Source of the DNA: Chlorobium sp.
GTDB taxonomy: Bacteria; Bacteroidota; Chlorobiia; Chlorobiales; Chlorobiaceae
NCBI GenBank assembly: GCA_028277225.1
Contig: JANQHB010000034.1
Span: 1 to 41,184, forward strand
Direction: 5' to 3'
DNA: 41,184 nt
Positions within the stretch are counted from its first letter, which is position 1. Each line of letters starts with the position of its first letter. Positions 1 through 8,828 of this stretch are shown here, piece after piece. A program made the translations under genes and the position numbers. The notes below the pieces were generated by a model. It was not told the DNA's origin and did not search any database. It saw only the letters and a program-made list of their open reading frames with translations.

Positions 1-14
1 TTTTTGAGTTATTT

Positions 15-140
15 CCTGCCTGTCGGGTGAACATGAAAATTAAGAAAGAGCCGCATTTGTTTAAATCCCGACAAGTCGGGAAATGCCGACCCCGTGAAAC
101 CAGACCAGATATTTCACAGGGCCCGACAATCGCTCAATTC
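15..140. repeat. Dispersed palindromic repeat, copy 1 (downstream of truB)
   Basis: This non-coding stretch holds, in order, half of a GTCGGG palindrome, a perfect CCCGAC-AA-GTCGGG palindrome (67-80), a GTGAAA / TTTCAC hairpin (94-99 with 112-117) and the motif CGACAATCGCTCA (124-136). The same ordered blocks recur at about 994-1191. It lies directly after the truB stop on the minus strand, so it may act as a 3' structured element, but no T-run typical of an intrinsic terminator follows the palindromes. The element is described only from this internal comparison. Confidence 0.7.
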
Positions 141-153
141 AGGTCATACCCGC

Positions 154-882
154 TTACTCTGCTGTCCTGTTGTCCTGCTTTCCGATGCTTTCGACAATAT
201 CATTGACGCTTGTTGCGTCCGTCACATTGAACGAACCAATTGCTATTCTTCTCAAAGAATAAAGATACCCTCCGACACCGAGCTTCTGTCCCAGATCATG
301 TGCAAGAACCCGTATATAAGCGCCTTTTGAAACATCCAGCCGGAAACGGATGAAGGGGAGTTCAACTGATAGTATTTCGAAACGGTGTACCGTAATCTCC
401 CTTGATTTTCTCTCAGGCACCTGCACCCCTTTCCTGGCAAGCTCATACAGTCGCTTTCCTTTGTGCCATACAGCCGAGTGCATCGGAGGCTTCTGCATCT
501 GCTTTCCCTCGAGTGAAGCTGCCGCAGCATGTATATCTTCGGCAAGGAGATGGGAAACGGAAGAGGAACTGTGCTCCGGTGTTTCAGTATCATGACTTTC
601 GGTCATAACACCAAGCTTGATTATCCCTTCATACACCTTGTCAAGCGCTTCAAGTCCAGCAATCTGCTTCGTCTTTTTCCCGGTTGCGAGAATAAGCAGA
701 CCGGTTGCACGGGGATCGAGCGTACCGCAATGCCCTACTTTTCTCTTATGTCCCGCAGCATTGTAGGCGTTACGGATCTTTGCCACAACATCAAAAGACG
801 TCCAGTCAAGCGGTTTATCGACAAGTAAAAATTCTCCCCCGTTGTCCGCCCCCGGCGCATCTCTTCGCTTGTCAATCATCAT
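154..882 (-). CDS. truB: tRNA pseudouridine(55) synthase TruB
   Basis: This enzyme isomerises uridine 55 in the T-loop of tRNAs to pseudouridine. The 242-residue protein begins the catalytic domain with the family pattern LLVDKPLDWTSFD (about residues 19-31). It carries the catalytic-loop motif HCGTLDPRATG, with the nucleophilic Asp at residue 56. The length is slightly short of the roughly 300 residues of proteins that carry a full PUA domain, so the C-terminal RNA-binding part looks minimal; this form is common outside the enterobacteria. The start is an ATG-ATG pair with only weak Shine-Dalgarno potential, so either Met could be used. It is the last gene here of the rimP-nusA-infB-rbfA-truB series, but a 387-bp repeat-containing gap separates it from rbfA, so it may have its own promoter. 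Confidence 0.95.
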   Translation of the reverse strand: MMIDKRRDAPGADNGGEFLLVDKPLDWTSFDVVAKIRNAYNAAGHKRKVGHCGTLDPRATGLLILATGKKTKQIAGLEALDKVYEGIIKLGVMTESHDTETPEHSSSSVSHLLAEDIHAAAASLEGKQMQKPPMHSAVWHKGKRLYELARKGVQVPERKSREITVHRFEILSVELPFIRFRLDVSKGAYIRVLAHDLGQKLGVGGYLYSLRRIAIGSFNVTDATSVNDIVESIGKQDNRTAE

Positions 883-1269
883 TCAGGAAGCATTACCATA
901 TCCTAAACTGAGTGTCCCGACTCGTCGGGATGCTCAATAAGAGTAAGTTGATAAAAAAGTCTTTTATACTGTTCAAAAGGCATGGCTATTTGTTACCTGT
1001 CGGATCCAAGAAAAAACCGATAAAGAACCGCATGTGTTGAAATCCCGACGTGTCGGGGCCGACCCCGTGAAATCAGACCAGTATTTCACAGGGCCGAATC
1101 TGCTTCGTTACAGGGAACTTGCGTCCCGACGTGTCGGGATACAGCAGCATTCCCTGTGCCTTGCATCTGTGGCATGTTCGACAATCGCTCAATTTAAGCC
1201 TACGTTTTTCGATATCAATCCTGCGATACCTGCGCAATATGCAGGTATTCGCCGGGGCTCAACATCCCC
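883..1269. repeat. Intergenic gap rbfA-truB with repeat copy 2 and three palindromes
   Basis: No gene is supported in this 387-bp gap. It holds three perfect palindromes of one type: TCCCGAC-TC-GTCGGGA (915-930), CCCGAC-GT-GTCGGG (1044-1057) and TCCCGAC-GT-GTCGGGA (1124-1139). A hairpin (1064-1093) pairs CCC-GTGAAAT with ATTTCAC-A-GGG. The motif CGACAATCGCTCA lies at 1179-1191. The block from about 994 to 1191 matches repeat copy 1 at 15-140 in element order and in much of its sequence, but the second copy carries an extra internal segment of about 80 bp. The gap splits an operon that is usually compact, so it may hold the truB promoter or 3' processing signals. Confidence 0.75.
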
Positions 1270-1629
1270 TCAACGTTCTCTTGACTGACCGTCACGAGCC
1301 TTTTTCAGCAATTCTTCAATCCTGCTTGCCTGCTCGTGCAACAGGTCTTCGTAAAATTCCAGTTCAGGAATCCTTCGGAACTGATGACGAATCCTTGACG
1401 AAAGCAGTTTGCGAATATATTTTGTTTCGCCCTGCAGCCTGCTCATGGCCTGACGAGACTCTTCCTTGTTACCGATGACCGAAATATAGACCCTTGCAAT
1501 ACCAAGATCGTTGGTCACTTTCACGTCCGTCACAGTCAGGAGAGGACCGTTGCGGGGGATCTCTTTTTCAAAAATCGTGCTGAGTTCTCTCTGAAGCAGT
1601 GAGGCAACCTTATCTGTACGAATCGACAT
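1270..1629 (-). CDS. rbfA: 30S ribosome-binding factor RbfA
   Basis: This is a cold-shock-type factor that binds the immature 30S subunit and helps late 16S rRNA maturation. The 119-residue protein has the single KH-like fold layout of the family. The N-terminal helix is RTDKVASLLQREL, followed by the strand TVTDVKVTNDLGIARVYISV (about residues 32-51), and the C-terminal segment contains the usual RIPELEFYED. The length is typical. The start ATG has little Shine-Dalgarno complementarity. It follows infB after 76 bp on the same strand, the classic arrangement, and is probably cotranscribed with it. Confidence 0.95.
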   Translation of the reverse strand: MSIRTDKVASLLQRELSTIFEKEIPRNGPLLTVTDVKVTNDLGIARVYISVIGNKEESRQAMSRLQGETKYIRKLLSSRIRHQFRRIPELEFYEDLLHEQASRIEELLKKARDGQSRER

Positions 1630-1705
1630 AATACGAGCGTTTCAACCAATGCTCAATTCATGCAAAAGAAACAATCAAACCCGAAGTGCTTCCACCTGCA
1701 TCGGA

Positions 1706-4456
1706 TTACAGTTTTCTTTTCTTCTCAACAATTCTGTAGGCCTCAACGACATCGCCAACCTTGATATCACTGTAGCCCTTGAGATTCAAACCGCATTCAT
1801 AACCGGCATCAACCTCTTTGACGTCATCCTTGAATCTCTTGAGCGAGTCAAGCTCGCCATCATATATCTGTACCCCTTCACGGAGAAGACGGACTTTGGA
1901 ATCCCTGAACACTTTGCCTTCAAGCATATAGCAGCCTGCGACATTGCCGACTTTAGGAACCTTGAACACCTGGCGGATTTCAAGTGACCCGATGCTTTCT
2001 TCATGAAGTTCAGGCGACAACATCCCTTCGAGCGCCTGCTCGACATCCTCGATCACATGATAGATAACGCTGTAGAAACGAACATCGAGGTCTTCCTTCT
2101 CTGCAAGTTTTTTTGCGTTGACATTCGGTCTGACTCTGAAACCAATGATAATTGCATCGGAAGCCGCCGCCAGGAGAACGTCTGTCTCGGTTATCTGACC
2201 GACACCCTGATGAATAATCTGTACCTTGACCTCCTCATTATGAATCTTCATCAACCCGTCGGCAAGTGCCTGAATGGAACCATCGGTATCAGCCTTGATG
2301 ATAACACTCAGCTCCTTCATAAGCCCTTCTTTTATCTGCCGGGCAATACTGTCCAGCTTGACACGCGTGCTTCTGCGGAATTCATGTTCACGGCGTATAA
2401 TCTGACGCTTCTGGGCAATTTCCCTGGCTTCCCTGTCAGATTGCATGACCATGAATTCATCACCTGACTGAGGAAGATCTTCAAATCCCAGCACCCTCAC
2501 AGGCTGCGAAGGGCCTGCCTCAAGCGCCCTCTTTCCCCGCTCATCCATAAGAGCCCGGACACGTCCCATCGTATGCCCGGCAACAAACGGATCACCGACC
2601 TGGAGATATCCACGCTGCACCAGTACTGTAGAAACAACGCCCTTGCCTTTATCGAGCTCGGCCTCAACAATGATACCCCGTGCGGGAACATCTCTCGAAT
2701 AGTTTGCTTTCAGTTCCCGGATTTCCGCTTCTGTAAGGACCTTCTCCATCAGTTCATTGATCCCGGCACCTTTCTTTGCGGAAATTTCCTGGCACTGGTA
2801 CTCACCGCCCCAATCCTCAACCAGCACACCCGCCTCGGAAAGCTGCGTCCTGATTTTCTCCGGGTTCGCCTCGGGCTTGTCAATCTTGTTGATAGCGACA
2901 ACGATCGGTACTTCAGCAGCTTTCGAGTGATTGATAGCCTCGACAGTCTGAGGCATAACACTGTCATCAGCCGCCACAACGAGAATAACAATGTCGGTCA
3001 CCTGTGCTCCCCTTGCACGCATGGCCGTGAAGGCCTCGTGACCGGGCGTATCGAGAAACGTGATCTTTCTTTCTCCATCGAACGATACTTCATAGGCGCC
3101 GATATGCTGCGTGATCCCCCCTGACTCTCCAGCAACAACATTACTGCTCCGGATATAATCGAGAAGAGATGTCTTGCCATGATCTACATGTCCCATGATC
3201 GTCACAACAGGAGGCCGTATTTTGAGATCCTCGTCGAGATCCTCATCCTCGATCACCTCGGTCGCCTCAACCTCCGAAACAAATTCCGCCTCGAAACCGA
3301 ATTCCAGCGAGATCAGTTCGATAGTTTCCTTATCGAGCCTCTGGTTGATCGTGACAAATTTACCCATTGAAAAACAGTGCTGTATGATCTCCTTGGGCGT
3401 TATTCCCATAAGGTCGGCCAGTTCATGAGCAGTGGCAAATTCCGTTACCCTGACAATACTGCGCTCTGCCTCCCTGATCGCTTCAGCTGCTTCCTGTTCC
3501 TTCTCGCGCTCCATCTTACGCATCTTGCGGAAACGCTGTCGCGAGGCTCCGCCGCCACCACTATCATCCATTCCGGAAATGGTCGTGCGTATGTTCTGCT
3601 CGATCGTTTTTTCGTCGACTTCCGGCTTTTTCTTCTTCTTTCCTTTTTTCCGTTTTGAAGAACCGGCATCCAGAGTCTCCGGCTTCGCGCTGTCTTCTCC
3701 GCCCTTTTTCTTCAAGGTCTCTTTGTCCGCCATGTCACCATCGGCAGCCGACACGTCCTTGCCTGACACCTCGAATTCGTCCTTGAGCTCGTCAGCCTGT
3801 TCCCTGAAACGCTTCTTGCGCTTTTTCTTTTTCTTCTTATCGGCTTCGCTCCCGGCCGGTGCATTACCCTCGACATCGATCGTTCCAAAAACAGTCAGGC
3901 CTCCGATATTTTTCGGGGTTTCAAAGGAAACACCGCCATCTGCCTCATCAGGCTCAACAGCCGAAGCATCTTTCACCTCCTCAACCACTTCAGGAACATC
4001 GGTTGCCGTCACACCTGCCTTGACTTCCACAGGAACACTCTCGACAGTTTCCTGCACATTCATTTTGTCAGGCTCCTCGCCCATTTCAGCCGAAACATGC
4101 GTTTCTTCTGACGGCTTTGCCTCCTTTTTGGCTTTGACCGCCGGTCTTTCGGGGCGCCCGCTGATAATATCCCTCAGTTGCTGCTCTTTTTCGTAGGTCT
4201 TTCGCGACTGCTCTTCCAGGCGCGACAACCGCAACTGCTTTTCCTGCCGGATTTTTCGGGTCTGGTCAACAAGCTTTTTCTCATCGCTGAAATGATCCAG
4301 GATCAAATCACGCATCGGTCCCTTGACCATAGAAGATGTTGACGCTACTTTTCCGCCGGACTCTTTGACAAAAACGAGGACTTCCTGCGGACTCACCTGC
4401 AGCTCTCTTGCAATATCACTGATTCGATATTTCATCTCCTTTCCCTCAGGGGACAT
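1706..4456 (-). CDS. infB: Translation initiation factor IF-2
   Basis: IF-2 is the GTPase that brings initiator tRNA to the 30S subunit and promotes subunit joining. The 916-residue protein starts with an IF2_N module (KYRISDIARELQVSP, about residues 9-23). A long charged linker follows with lysine-rich runs (for example KKKKKKRKKR), then a second IF2_N module (about 340-395). The GTPase domain shows G1 GHVDHGKTS (about 420), G3 DTPGHEAF (about 467) and G4 NKID (about 521). The C-terminal half carries the usual beta-barrel and C1/C2 domains. The start at 4456 is supported by AGGAGG at 4461-4466, four bases upstream; the internal Met at residue 8 has a purine stretch directly against it and is less likely. 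It sits 128 bp after nusA in the usual nusA-infB-rbfA order. Confidence 0.98.
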   Translation of the reverse strand: MSPEGKEMKYRISDIARELQVSPQEVLVFVKESGGKVASTSSMVKGPMRDLILDHFSDEKKLVDQTRKIRQEKQLRLSRLEEQSRKTYEKEQQLRDIISGRPERPAVKAKKEAKPSEETHVSAEMGEEPDKMNVQETVESVPVEVKAGVTATDVPEVVEEVKDASAVEPDEADGGVSFETPKNIGGLTVFGTIDVEGNAPAGSEADKKKKKKRKKRFREQADELKDEFEVSGKDVSAADGDMADKETLKKKGGEDSAKPETLDAGSSKRKKGKKKKKPEVDEKTIEQNIRTTISGMDDSGGGGASRQRFRKMRKMEREKEQEAAEAIREAERSIVRVTEFATAHELADLMGITPKEIIQHCFSMGKFVTINQRLDKETIELISLEFGFEAEFVSEVEATEVIEDEDLDEDLKIRPPVVTIMGHVDHGKTSLLDYIRSSNVVAGESGGITQHIGAYEVSFDGERKITFLDTPGHEAFTAMRARGAQVTDIVILVVAADDSVMPQTVEAINHSKAAEVPIVVAINKIDKPEANPEKIRTQLSEAGVLVEDWGGEYQCQEISAKKGAGINELMEKVLTEAEIRELKANYSRDVPARGIIVEAELDKGKGVVSTVLVQRGYLQVGDPFVAGHTMGRVRALMDERGKRALEAGPSQPVRVLGFEDLPQSGDEFMVMQSDREAREIAQKRQIIRREHEFRRSTRVKLDSIARQIKEGLMKELSVIIKADTDGSIQALADGLMKIHNEEVKVQIIHQGVGQITETDVLLAAASDAIIIGFRVRPNVNAKKLAEKEDLDVRFYSVIYHVIEDVEQALEGMLSPELHEESIGSLEIRQVFKVPKVGNVAGCYMLEGKVFRDSKVRLLREGVQIYDGELDSLKRFKDDVKEVDAGYECGLNLKGYSDIKVGDVVEAYRIVEKKRKL

Positions 4457-4584
4457 ACAACCTCCTCTGGATTAAATAACCGGCAGCCCTCAGTATCCAG
4501 GAGAGCCGCTCCATAAATTAGTATTCCTTCCGGATCATCCCGCAACCATCACAATAACGGATGCAAGCGCGGCATCGAAAAAAA

Positions 4585-6147
4585 TCAACCGGCCTCTTCT
4601 CCGTCAACAGCATCTGCAGAATTTTCCTCTTCAGAAGCGTCATTATTCTTATCGATAATTCCTTCGAGGTCCGCCTCATTAAACTGATCTTTGACCGTCT
4701 TGTAGATATTCTCAGCTATCTTTCTCCAGTAACGCCGCTCACCTTCGCTCAGCTTTTTCTCTTTCATTTTGACCGAGGGCTTTCTGCTCCGGGAGAACAG
4801 AATATTCTCTTCACCTTTGTTTTGCCCAAGCAGCGCTTCTTCTATAGTCTCTATTTCTGCCTGAAGCACCTTTTTGGCTGTGTCAAGACCGCCGTCGAGC
4901 AACTGATAGATCATATCATCACCGAACTCTTCCCGGAATTCAATGATGTCGATATCATTGGGATCCTCCATTGCCTTGTCGATAACATCCCGGTAGACAT
5001 CGATCTCATATCCGGTCAATCGCTCGGCAAGATGGATATTGTTTCCGTTTTTACCGATGGCATACTTGATCTGCTCCGGCTTGAGCATCACACGCGCTTT
5101 TCGGGTTTTCATATCGGCATGGACCGTCATGGGATCTATTTTTGCCGGTTGAAGAGCCCTGGCGATAAATATCTGGGGATCATCGGTAAAATAGATCACG
5201 TCGATATTCTCGTTATTGAGCTCCTTGACGATACTCTGGATCCGCTTACCCCTGTAACCGACACTTGCACCAACCGGATCGATTCTCGAACTGGTGGATT
5301 CAACGGCAACCTTGGCCCGTTCACCAGGCACTCTTGCAATACCCTTGATGACGATCATACCATCGAGGATCTCGGGAACTTCATTTTCAAAAAGCTTATA
5401 GAGAAACCTGTCATCGATTCTTGACACAATCACTTTCATCGCGCCGTCAGGCTTTTCTTTTTCAACAATGGTTCCGTCGTCCTGACGAACTTTCACTTTT
5501 TCCCTTTCGATTCGCTTGACATAGAGCTTCATTCGGGGAGTTCGCCTCGGGTTGTCCTTTTTCATCATCTCCGATCGGGGAAGAACAAGCTCGACCCGAT
5601 GGTCTTTTGATGTGCTGTAGGTAAAAATCACCTCGCCGGGACGAACCTGATAGACCTCTCCGGCAACTACTTCCCCTACCTTTTCAAGGCATTCCTCATA
5701 GACCACCTGGCGTTCGAGGTCCCGGACCTTCTTCTGGACCGACTGCTTGATGATCTGAATCGATTTCCTGGTCAGATAATCTTCAAGGTTGATCGGACCT
5801 TCCTCGTAATAATCATCCAGCTCAAGGGATTCATCAATGTCACGAACCTCGTCAAGACTGATCTCGATGCTGGGCAGATCCACCTCATCGACAATTTTTT
5901 TAAGAATATATACCTCGAAGTCTCCCCGTTCCGGATTGATGAAAATATTGGCTTCAACCTCCGGATCGTAATCCTTGCGCAACTGCTTCTGAATGATATC
6001 CTTCAGAAGATCTGCAATATCCATTTTTACAGCGGCACTTTCCGTTCGTTTGTCCAGGAAAACCTTCGACTGCTCGATCTCGCCAAAAGCGTTTGCGATA
6101 AGCTCTTTCCTGTCCTGCTTTTCCGCCTTAGCCTGCTTTCTTGCCAT
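4585..6147 (-). CDS. nusA: Transcription termination/antitermination factor NusA
   Basis: NusA binds RNA polymerase and nascent RNA to control pausing, intrinsic termination and rRNA antitermination. The 520-residue protein has the N-terminal RNAP-binding domain (about 1-130), an S1 domain (around GEVVAGEVYQVRPGE, about 155-170) and two KH domains. The KH signatures are VGYRGKRIQSI (about 295) and IGKNGNNIHLA (about 362). The S1 region carries a longer charged insertion (REKVKVRQDDGTIVEKEKP) than the enterobacterial protein. The acidic C-terminal tail lacks an obvious pair of AR repeats, as in many non-proteobacterial NusA proteins. It lies 59 bp after rimP and before infB. Confidence 0.97.
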   Translation of the reverse strand: MARKQAKAEKQDRKELIANAFGEIEQSKVFLDKRTESAAVKMDIADLLKDIIQKQLRKDYDPEVEANIFINPERGDFEVYILKKIVDEVDLPSIEISLDEVRDIDESLELDDYYEEGPINLEDYLTRKSIQIIKQSVQKKVRDLERQVVYEECLEKVGEVVAGEVYQVRPGEVIFTYSTSKDHRVELVLPRSEMMKKDNPRRTPRMKLYVKRIEREKVKVRQDDGTIVEKEKPDGAMKVIVSRIDDRFLYKLFENEVPEILDGMIVIKGIARVPGERAKVAVESTSSRIDPVGASVGYRGKRIQSIVKELNNENIDVIYFTDDPQIFIARALQPAKIDPMTVHADMKTRKARVMLKPEQIKYAIGKNGNNIHLAERLTGYEIDVYRDVIDKAMEDPNDIDIIEFREEFGDDMIYQLLDGGLDTAKKVLQAEIETIEEALLGQNKGEENILFSRSRKPSVKMKEKKLSEGERRYWRKIAENIYKTVKDQFNEADLEGIIDKNNDASEEENSADAVDGEEAG

Positions 6148-6206
6148 CTCTGTTCAATTGCTTTTTTTAAAAAAAGAAAATATAAGGCCGACCCCGTTAT
6201 CCTGTT

Positions 6207-6722
6207 TCAGAAATCAACTTCGACAACCGCCCTGCTGACCATGCTCAGTTCAAGCCGCATCTGTTCTCCGGCAACGTTCTTTTTCCGTTTTCCTGTTGCA
6301 ACCGGCTCAAGCACGATCGAAGGCGAAGGTGTATCCATTACATCCGCCTCGATCAGGCGTCCGGTAATTTCGGCAGGCATATGCCCGCTGTTTCGATATT
6401 GGACACGAACCCTGCGTCCTGTATGACGGATATACTGGCGAACATGCCTTATCGGCTCTCCGATACCCGGCGATGATACCGTCAATTCAAAATCGTCGCC
6501 GACAACAGCTTTCATATCATCACTTGATGCCAATGCGGTGATCAGACAACGATTGAGATCAACACACCCGGAAACAGAAATACCTTTGTCGGTATCCACA
6601 TACACATCAACCCTGACCGAAGGGTAAGCCCCTTTCATGTGCAGATCCACCAGAAAAACATCATCATGGCTGCACTCCCCGAGTGCACTATGAATAAACG
6701 ATATCAAAGACCCCTGTTCCAC
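6207..6722 (-). CDS. rimP: Ribosome maturation factor RimP
   Basis: RimP assists 30S subunit maturation. The 171-residue protein shows the family layout: an N-terminal alpha/beta domain with VRVDVYVDTDKGISVSGCVDLNR (the DLNR helix start is characteristic), then ELTVSSPGIGEPIRHVRQY, which corresponds to the highly conserved SSPG motif. A small C-terminal SH3-like domain follows. The start is a GTG at 6720-6722; no convincing Shine-Dalgarno sequence precedes it. It is the first gene of the operon, because an intrinsic terminator of the preceding unit ends only about 30 bp upstream. A TATAAT hexamer lies 16 bp before the GTG, which would give a very short leader or a nearly leaderless mRNA. Confidence 0.93.
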   Translation of the reverse strand: MEQGSLISFIHSALGECSHDDVFLVDLHMKGAYPSVRVDVYVDTDKGISVSGCVDLNRCLITALASSDDMKAVVGDDFELTVSSPGIGEPIRHVRQYIRHTGRRVRVQYRNSGHMPAEITGRLIEADVMDTPSPSIVLEPVATGKRKKNVAGEQMRLELSMVSRAVVEVDF

Positions 6723-6737
6723 ACCGGCTATTTTGTA

Positions 6738-6743
6738 ATTATA
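6738..6743 (-). promoter_or_regulatory. Candidate -10 element for the rimP operon
   Basis: The minus strand reads TATAAT at these positions, in the only space between the upstream terminator and the rimP GTG. The matching -35 window falls inside the terminator hairpin and reads TTCCCC, a poor match, so activator help or a different promoter is possible. Transcription would start around 6731. Confidence 0.4.
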
Positions 6744-6750
6744 TCAGAAA

Positions 6751-6777
6751 AACAAAAAAGTGGGGAACACCCACTTT
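6751..6777 (-). terminator. Intrinsic terminator after the hisS-side unit
   Basis: On the minus strand an 8-bp perfect stem (AAAGTGGG, 6757-6764, with CCCACTTT, 6770-6777) encloses a 5-nt loop and runs directly into TTTTTTGTTTTT. This is a textbook rho-independent terminator. It lies about 90 bp after the stop of the small membrane protein gene and separates that unit from the rimP operon. Confidence 0.85.
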
Positions 6778-6867
6778 CAAAAAAGACCTCTTCTTTGTCC
6801 TCTTCCAGTGCTGTAATGTAAAAAAAAGGCGGTACAGATTCAAATAAAAGTACGTTCGTAACGCTCT

Positions 6868-7083
6868 TCATGCACGGTCCTCAGATTCTTTGATATGCGT
6901 TTCCATCACTTCGTATTCCGTTTCTTCGGCTTTTCCCGTAACGGTCGGCCCCACACCATCCTGGCCCGAAGAACGGAACGGCCATTCCTGCCGCAAAAAA
7001 CGACGGGCAACAAATCGCACCGCTGTCCTGAGAAGCAGATACATGATGAGAACTATGAGAAATAATCTTAGAAGAAAGAGCAT
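6868..7083 (-). CDS. Small single-span membrane protein (DUF4834-like)
   Basis: This is a 71-residue protein with one hydrophobic N-terminal helix (LFLLRLFLIVLIMYLLL), then an arginine-rich stretch (RTAVRFVARRFLRQEW) and an acidic, hydrophilic tail (TEYEVMETHIKESEDRA). The charge pattern predicts the tail on the cytoplasmic side. The pattern resembles the small DUF4834 proteins of Bacteroidetes and Chlorobi; that likeness is recalled, not tested. No function is known. A purine-rich AAGGTG just before the ATG supports translation. It lies 57 bp after the glutaredoxin-like gene and before the terminator at 6751-6777, so it is probably the last gene of that transcription unit. Confidence 0.65.
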   Translation of the reverse strand: MLFLLRLFLIVLIMYLLLRTAVRFVARRFLRQEWPFRSSGQDGVGPTVTGKAEETEYEVMETHIKESEDRA

Positions 7084-7140
7084 GACACCTTGTTCGTTTT
7101 TTCCATAACGGCAGGAAACATATTCAGGCTGTTATCGTTC

Positions 7141-7410
7141 TTATCCATCGTCCCGGTTCATTACCATATCTCCGAGCAGGAGTGAACGGAACTGTTTTTC
7201 GCTCACATGATACCTGAAACATTCCGTACCGTCTATGCAGACTACAGGCACATGCAGGCCGTAGGTTTCTGTCAGTTCGAAAGAACCGGTTATATCAATA
7301 CACTCGAGATTGAAAGGGATATCCATTCTCACAGCAGCGATCACCTTCATTGCCCGGTCGCAGAGTGAACATCCGGATTTTGTATAGAATGAAACGGTTT
7401 TCTCAGTCAT
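7141..7410 (-). CDS. Glutaredoxin-like thiol protein (DUF836 type)
   Basis: This is a small thioredoxin-fold protein of 89 residues. It begins with strand VSFYTKSGCSLCDRAMKVI, which places a CxxC redox motif (Cys14, Cys17) at the start of helix 1. Later the cis-Pro segment HVPVVCIDG matches the family pattern of a Pro before a beta strand. It probably reduces disulfides or mixed disulfides in the cytoplasm; the partner is unknown. The sequence fits the short 'glutaredoxin 2 / DUF836' family better than classical GrxA because of the CxLC dithiol. It lies 77 bp downstream of hisS on the same strand. Confidence 0.85.
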   Translation of the reverse strand: MTEKTVSFYTKSGCSLCDRAMKVIAAVRMDIPFNLECIDITGSFELTETYGLHVPVVCIDGTECFRYHVSEKQFRSLLLGDMVMNRDDG

Positions 7411-7487
7411 GACACCTTCTTTTACTCTGAAAACAAAAGCCTGAATCCTTCAAAACAACAGTATCACAATAACGGTTTCATCTGTTT

Positions 7488-8756
7488 CTACTCAGCAGCC
7501 AGACGACCGATAATATCTTTCAGCGACAGTGATTTCTGCTCAGATGTCCCCAGATTCTTCAGACCATAAACTTCAGACGCCGCTTCCTGTTCGCCGACAA
7601 AAAGTGCGTATGCCGCCTGTATCCGGTTTGCCTCTCTCATCTGGGACTTCATGCTTCTTCGGGTAAAATCCATAACCGTACTGACACCAGACTGCCGCAA
7701 TGTATCACAGATACCTGAAGCATGACTGAAAAGATTTGAATCCTGCATCACGATATAAACCTGCGGGCCCGATATATTCAGGTCTTCGAGCAGCCCAAGC
7801 TTCTCCATGACAATCAAGAGACGCTCCATGCCGACAGCAAAACCCACTGCCGGAACATCATGCCTGCTTCCCAGTTCCCGGGCCAGTCCGTCATAGCGCC
7901 CCCCTCCACCGAGTGCATCCTGAGCGCCCAGTTCGGAACTGGACACTTCAAATGCCGTATGGCAGTAATAGTCGAGTCCTCTTACAAGCAGTGGATCAAT
8001 CGTATAGTCAACGTTCCGAGCGTCAAGGTACTTCAGTACTTTTGAAAAATCGTCAGATGCAGAAGGACTGAGGTAATCGCAGAGCTTCGGTGCGCCGTGC
8101 ACTATCTTGCGAACTTCCGGATCTTTCGAATCAAGTATCCGAAGCGGATTTTTTTCCAGACGCTCCCTCAGCGGGCCGTCAAAAAAACCGGTATACGGTT
8201 CAAGATATTCTTTTAGTGCAACAATGTAGCGTGCTCTGTCATCCCTGTCACCAAGCGAGTTGATCCGGAGAACAAGCCCGGAAAGTCCCAGTTCACCGAA
8301 AACATGCATCATCAGACTGATGACCTCTGCCACCGCTTCCGGAGAAGAGGCCCCGATCAATTCGACACCGAACTGCGAAAACTGGCGTTGTCTGCCTGCC
8401 TGCGGCCGTTCTTTTCGAAAAAGGTCGGCAATGTAATAGAGTTTATGAACAGGGAACGCCGCACCAAGACCGCCCTGAAGGTAAGCCCGCATGACGCCCG
8501 CTGTCATCTCGGGCCGCAAGGTTATCGAACGGCCTTTTTCTTCAGGTCTGAAGGTAAACATCTCCTTGCCGACGATATCGGTTGTGGCACCGATACTCCG
8601 TTGAAAAAGATCGGTGTACTCGAACACCGGAGTTCTGATTTCGCCGTAACCATAGAGTCCGGCCACCTGATGAATAATCTTTTCGACATGTCTCCAGGAG
8701 AAAACCTCGCCGGGAAAAATATCCCTGGTCCCTTTTACAGCTCGAAATTGCGACAT
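7488..8756 (-). CDS. hisS: Histidine--tRNA ligase
   Basis: This class II aminoacyl-tRNA synthetase charges tRNA-His with histidine. From the Met at 8756 the protein has 422 residues, the usual size, and opens with the family start SQFRAVKGTRDIFPGE. Class II motif 2 (FRKERPQAGRQRQFSQFG, about residue 112), the histidine-specific segment LVRGLDYYCHTAFEV (about 255), GGGGRYDGLA (about 284) and motif 3 (GFAVGMERLL, about 304) are all present. A C-terminal anticodon-binding domain follows. The reading frame stays open for 38 more codons upstream, but that extension has no family similarity and overlaps a structured element at 8829-8873, so it is taken as leader. No strong Shine-Dalgarno sequence is seen before 8756. 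Confidence 0.96.
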   Translation of the reverse strand: MSQFRAVKGTRDIFPGEVFSWRHVEKIIHQVAGLYGYGEIRTPVFEYTDLFQRSIGATTDIVGKEMFTFRPEEKGRSITLRPEMTAGVMRAYLQGGLGAAFPVHKLYYIADLFRKERPQAGRQRQFSQFGVELIGASSPEAVAEVISLMMHVFGELGLSGLVLRINSLGDRDDRARYIVALKEYLEPYTGFFDGPLRERLEKNPLRILDSKDPEVRKIVHGAPKLCDYLSPSASDDFSKVLKYLDARNVDYTIDPLLVRGLDYYCHTAFEVSSSELGAQDALGGGGRYDGLARELGSRHDVPAVGFAVGMERLLIVMEKLGLLEDLNISGPQVYIVMQDSNLFSHASGICDTLRQSGVSTVMDFTRRSMKSQMREANRIQAAYALFVGEQEAASEVYGLKNLGTSEQKSLSLKDIIGRLAAE

Positions 8757-8828
8757 GAACGATTTTTCTGCGACTTGTATCTGTAAGATGTCTGTAAGAC
8801 CTTCAGCCAGAGAAACTGCCTGAAAGCC

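Noticed and set aside
3432..4196. Long plus-strand open frame (254 codons) inside infB
   Set aside because: It is antisense to the charged linker of IF-2; the Ser/Phe-rich translation is the shadow of Lys/Glu codons.
4561..5424. Plus-strand open frame (287 codons) inside nusA
   Set aside because: Entirely antisense to a clear nusA gene, with no family pattern and no initiation signal.
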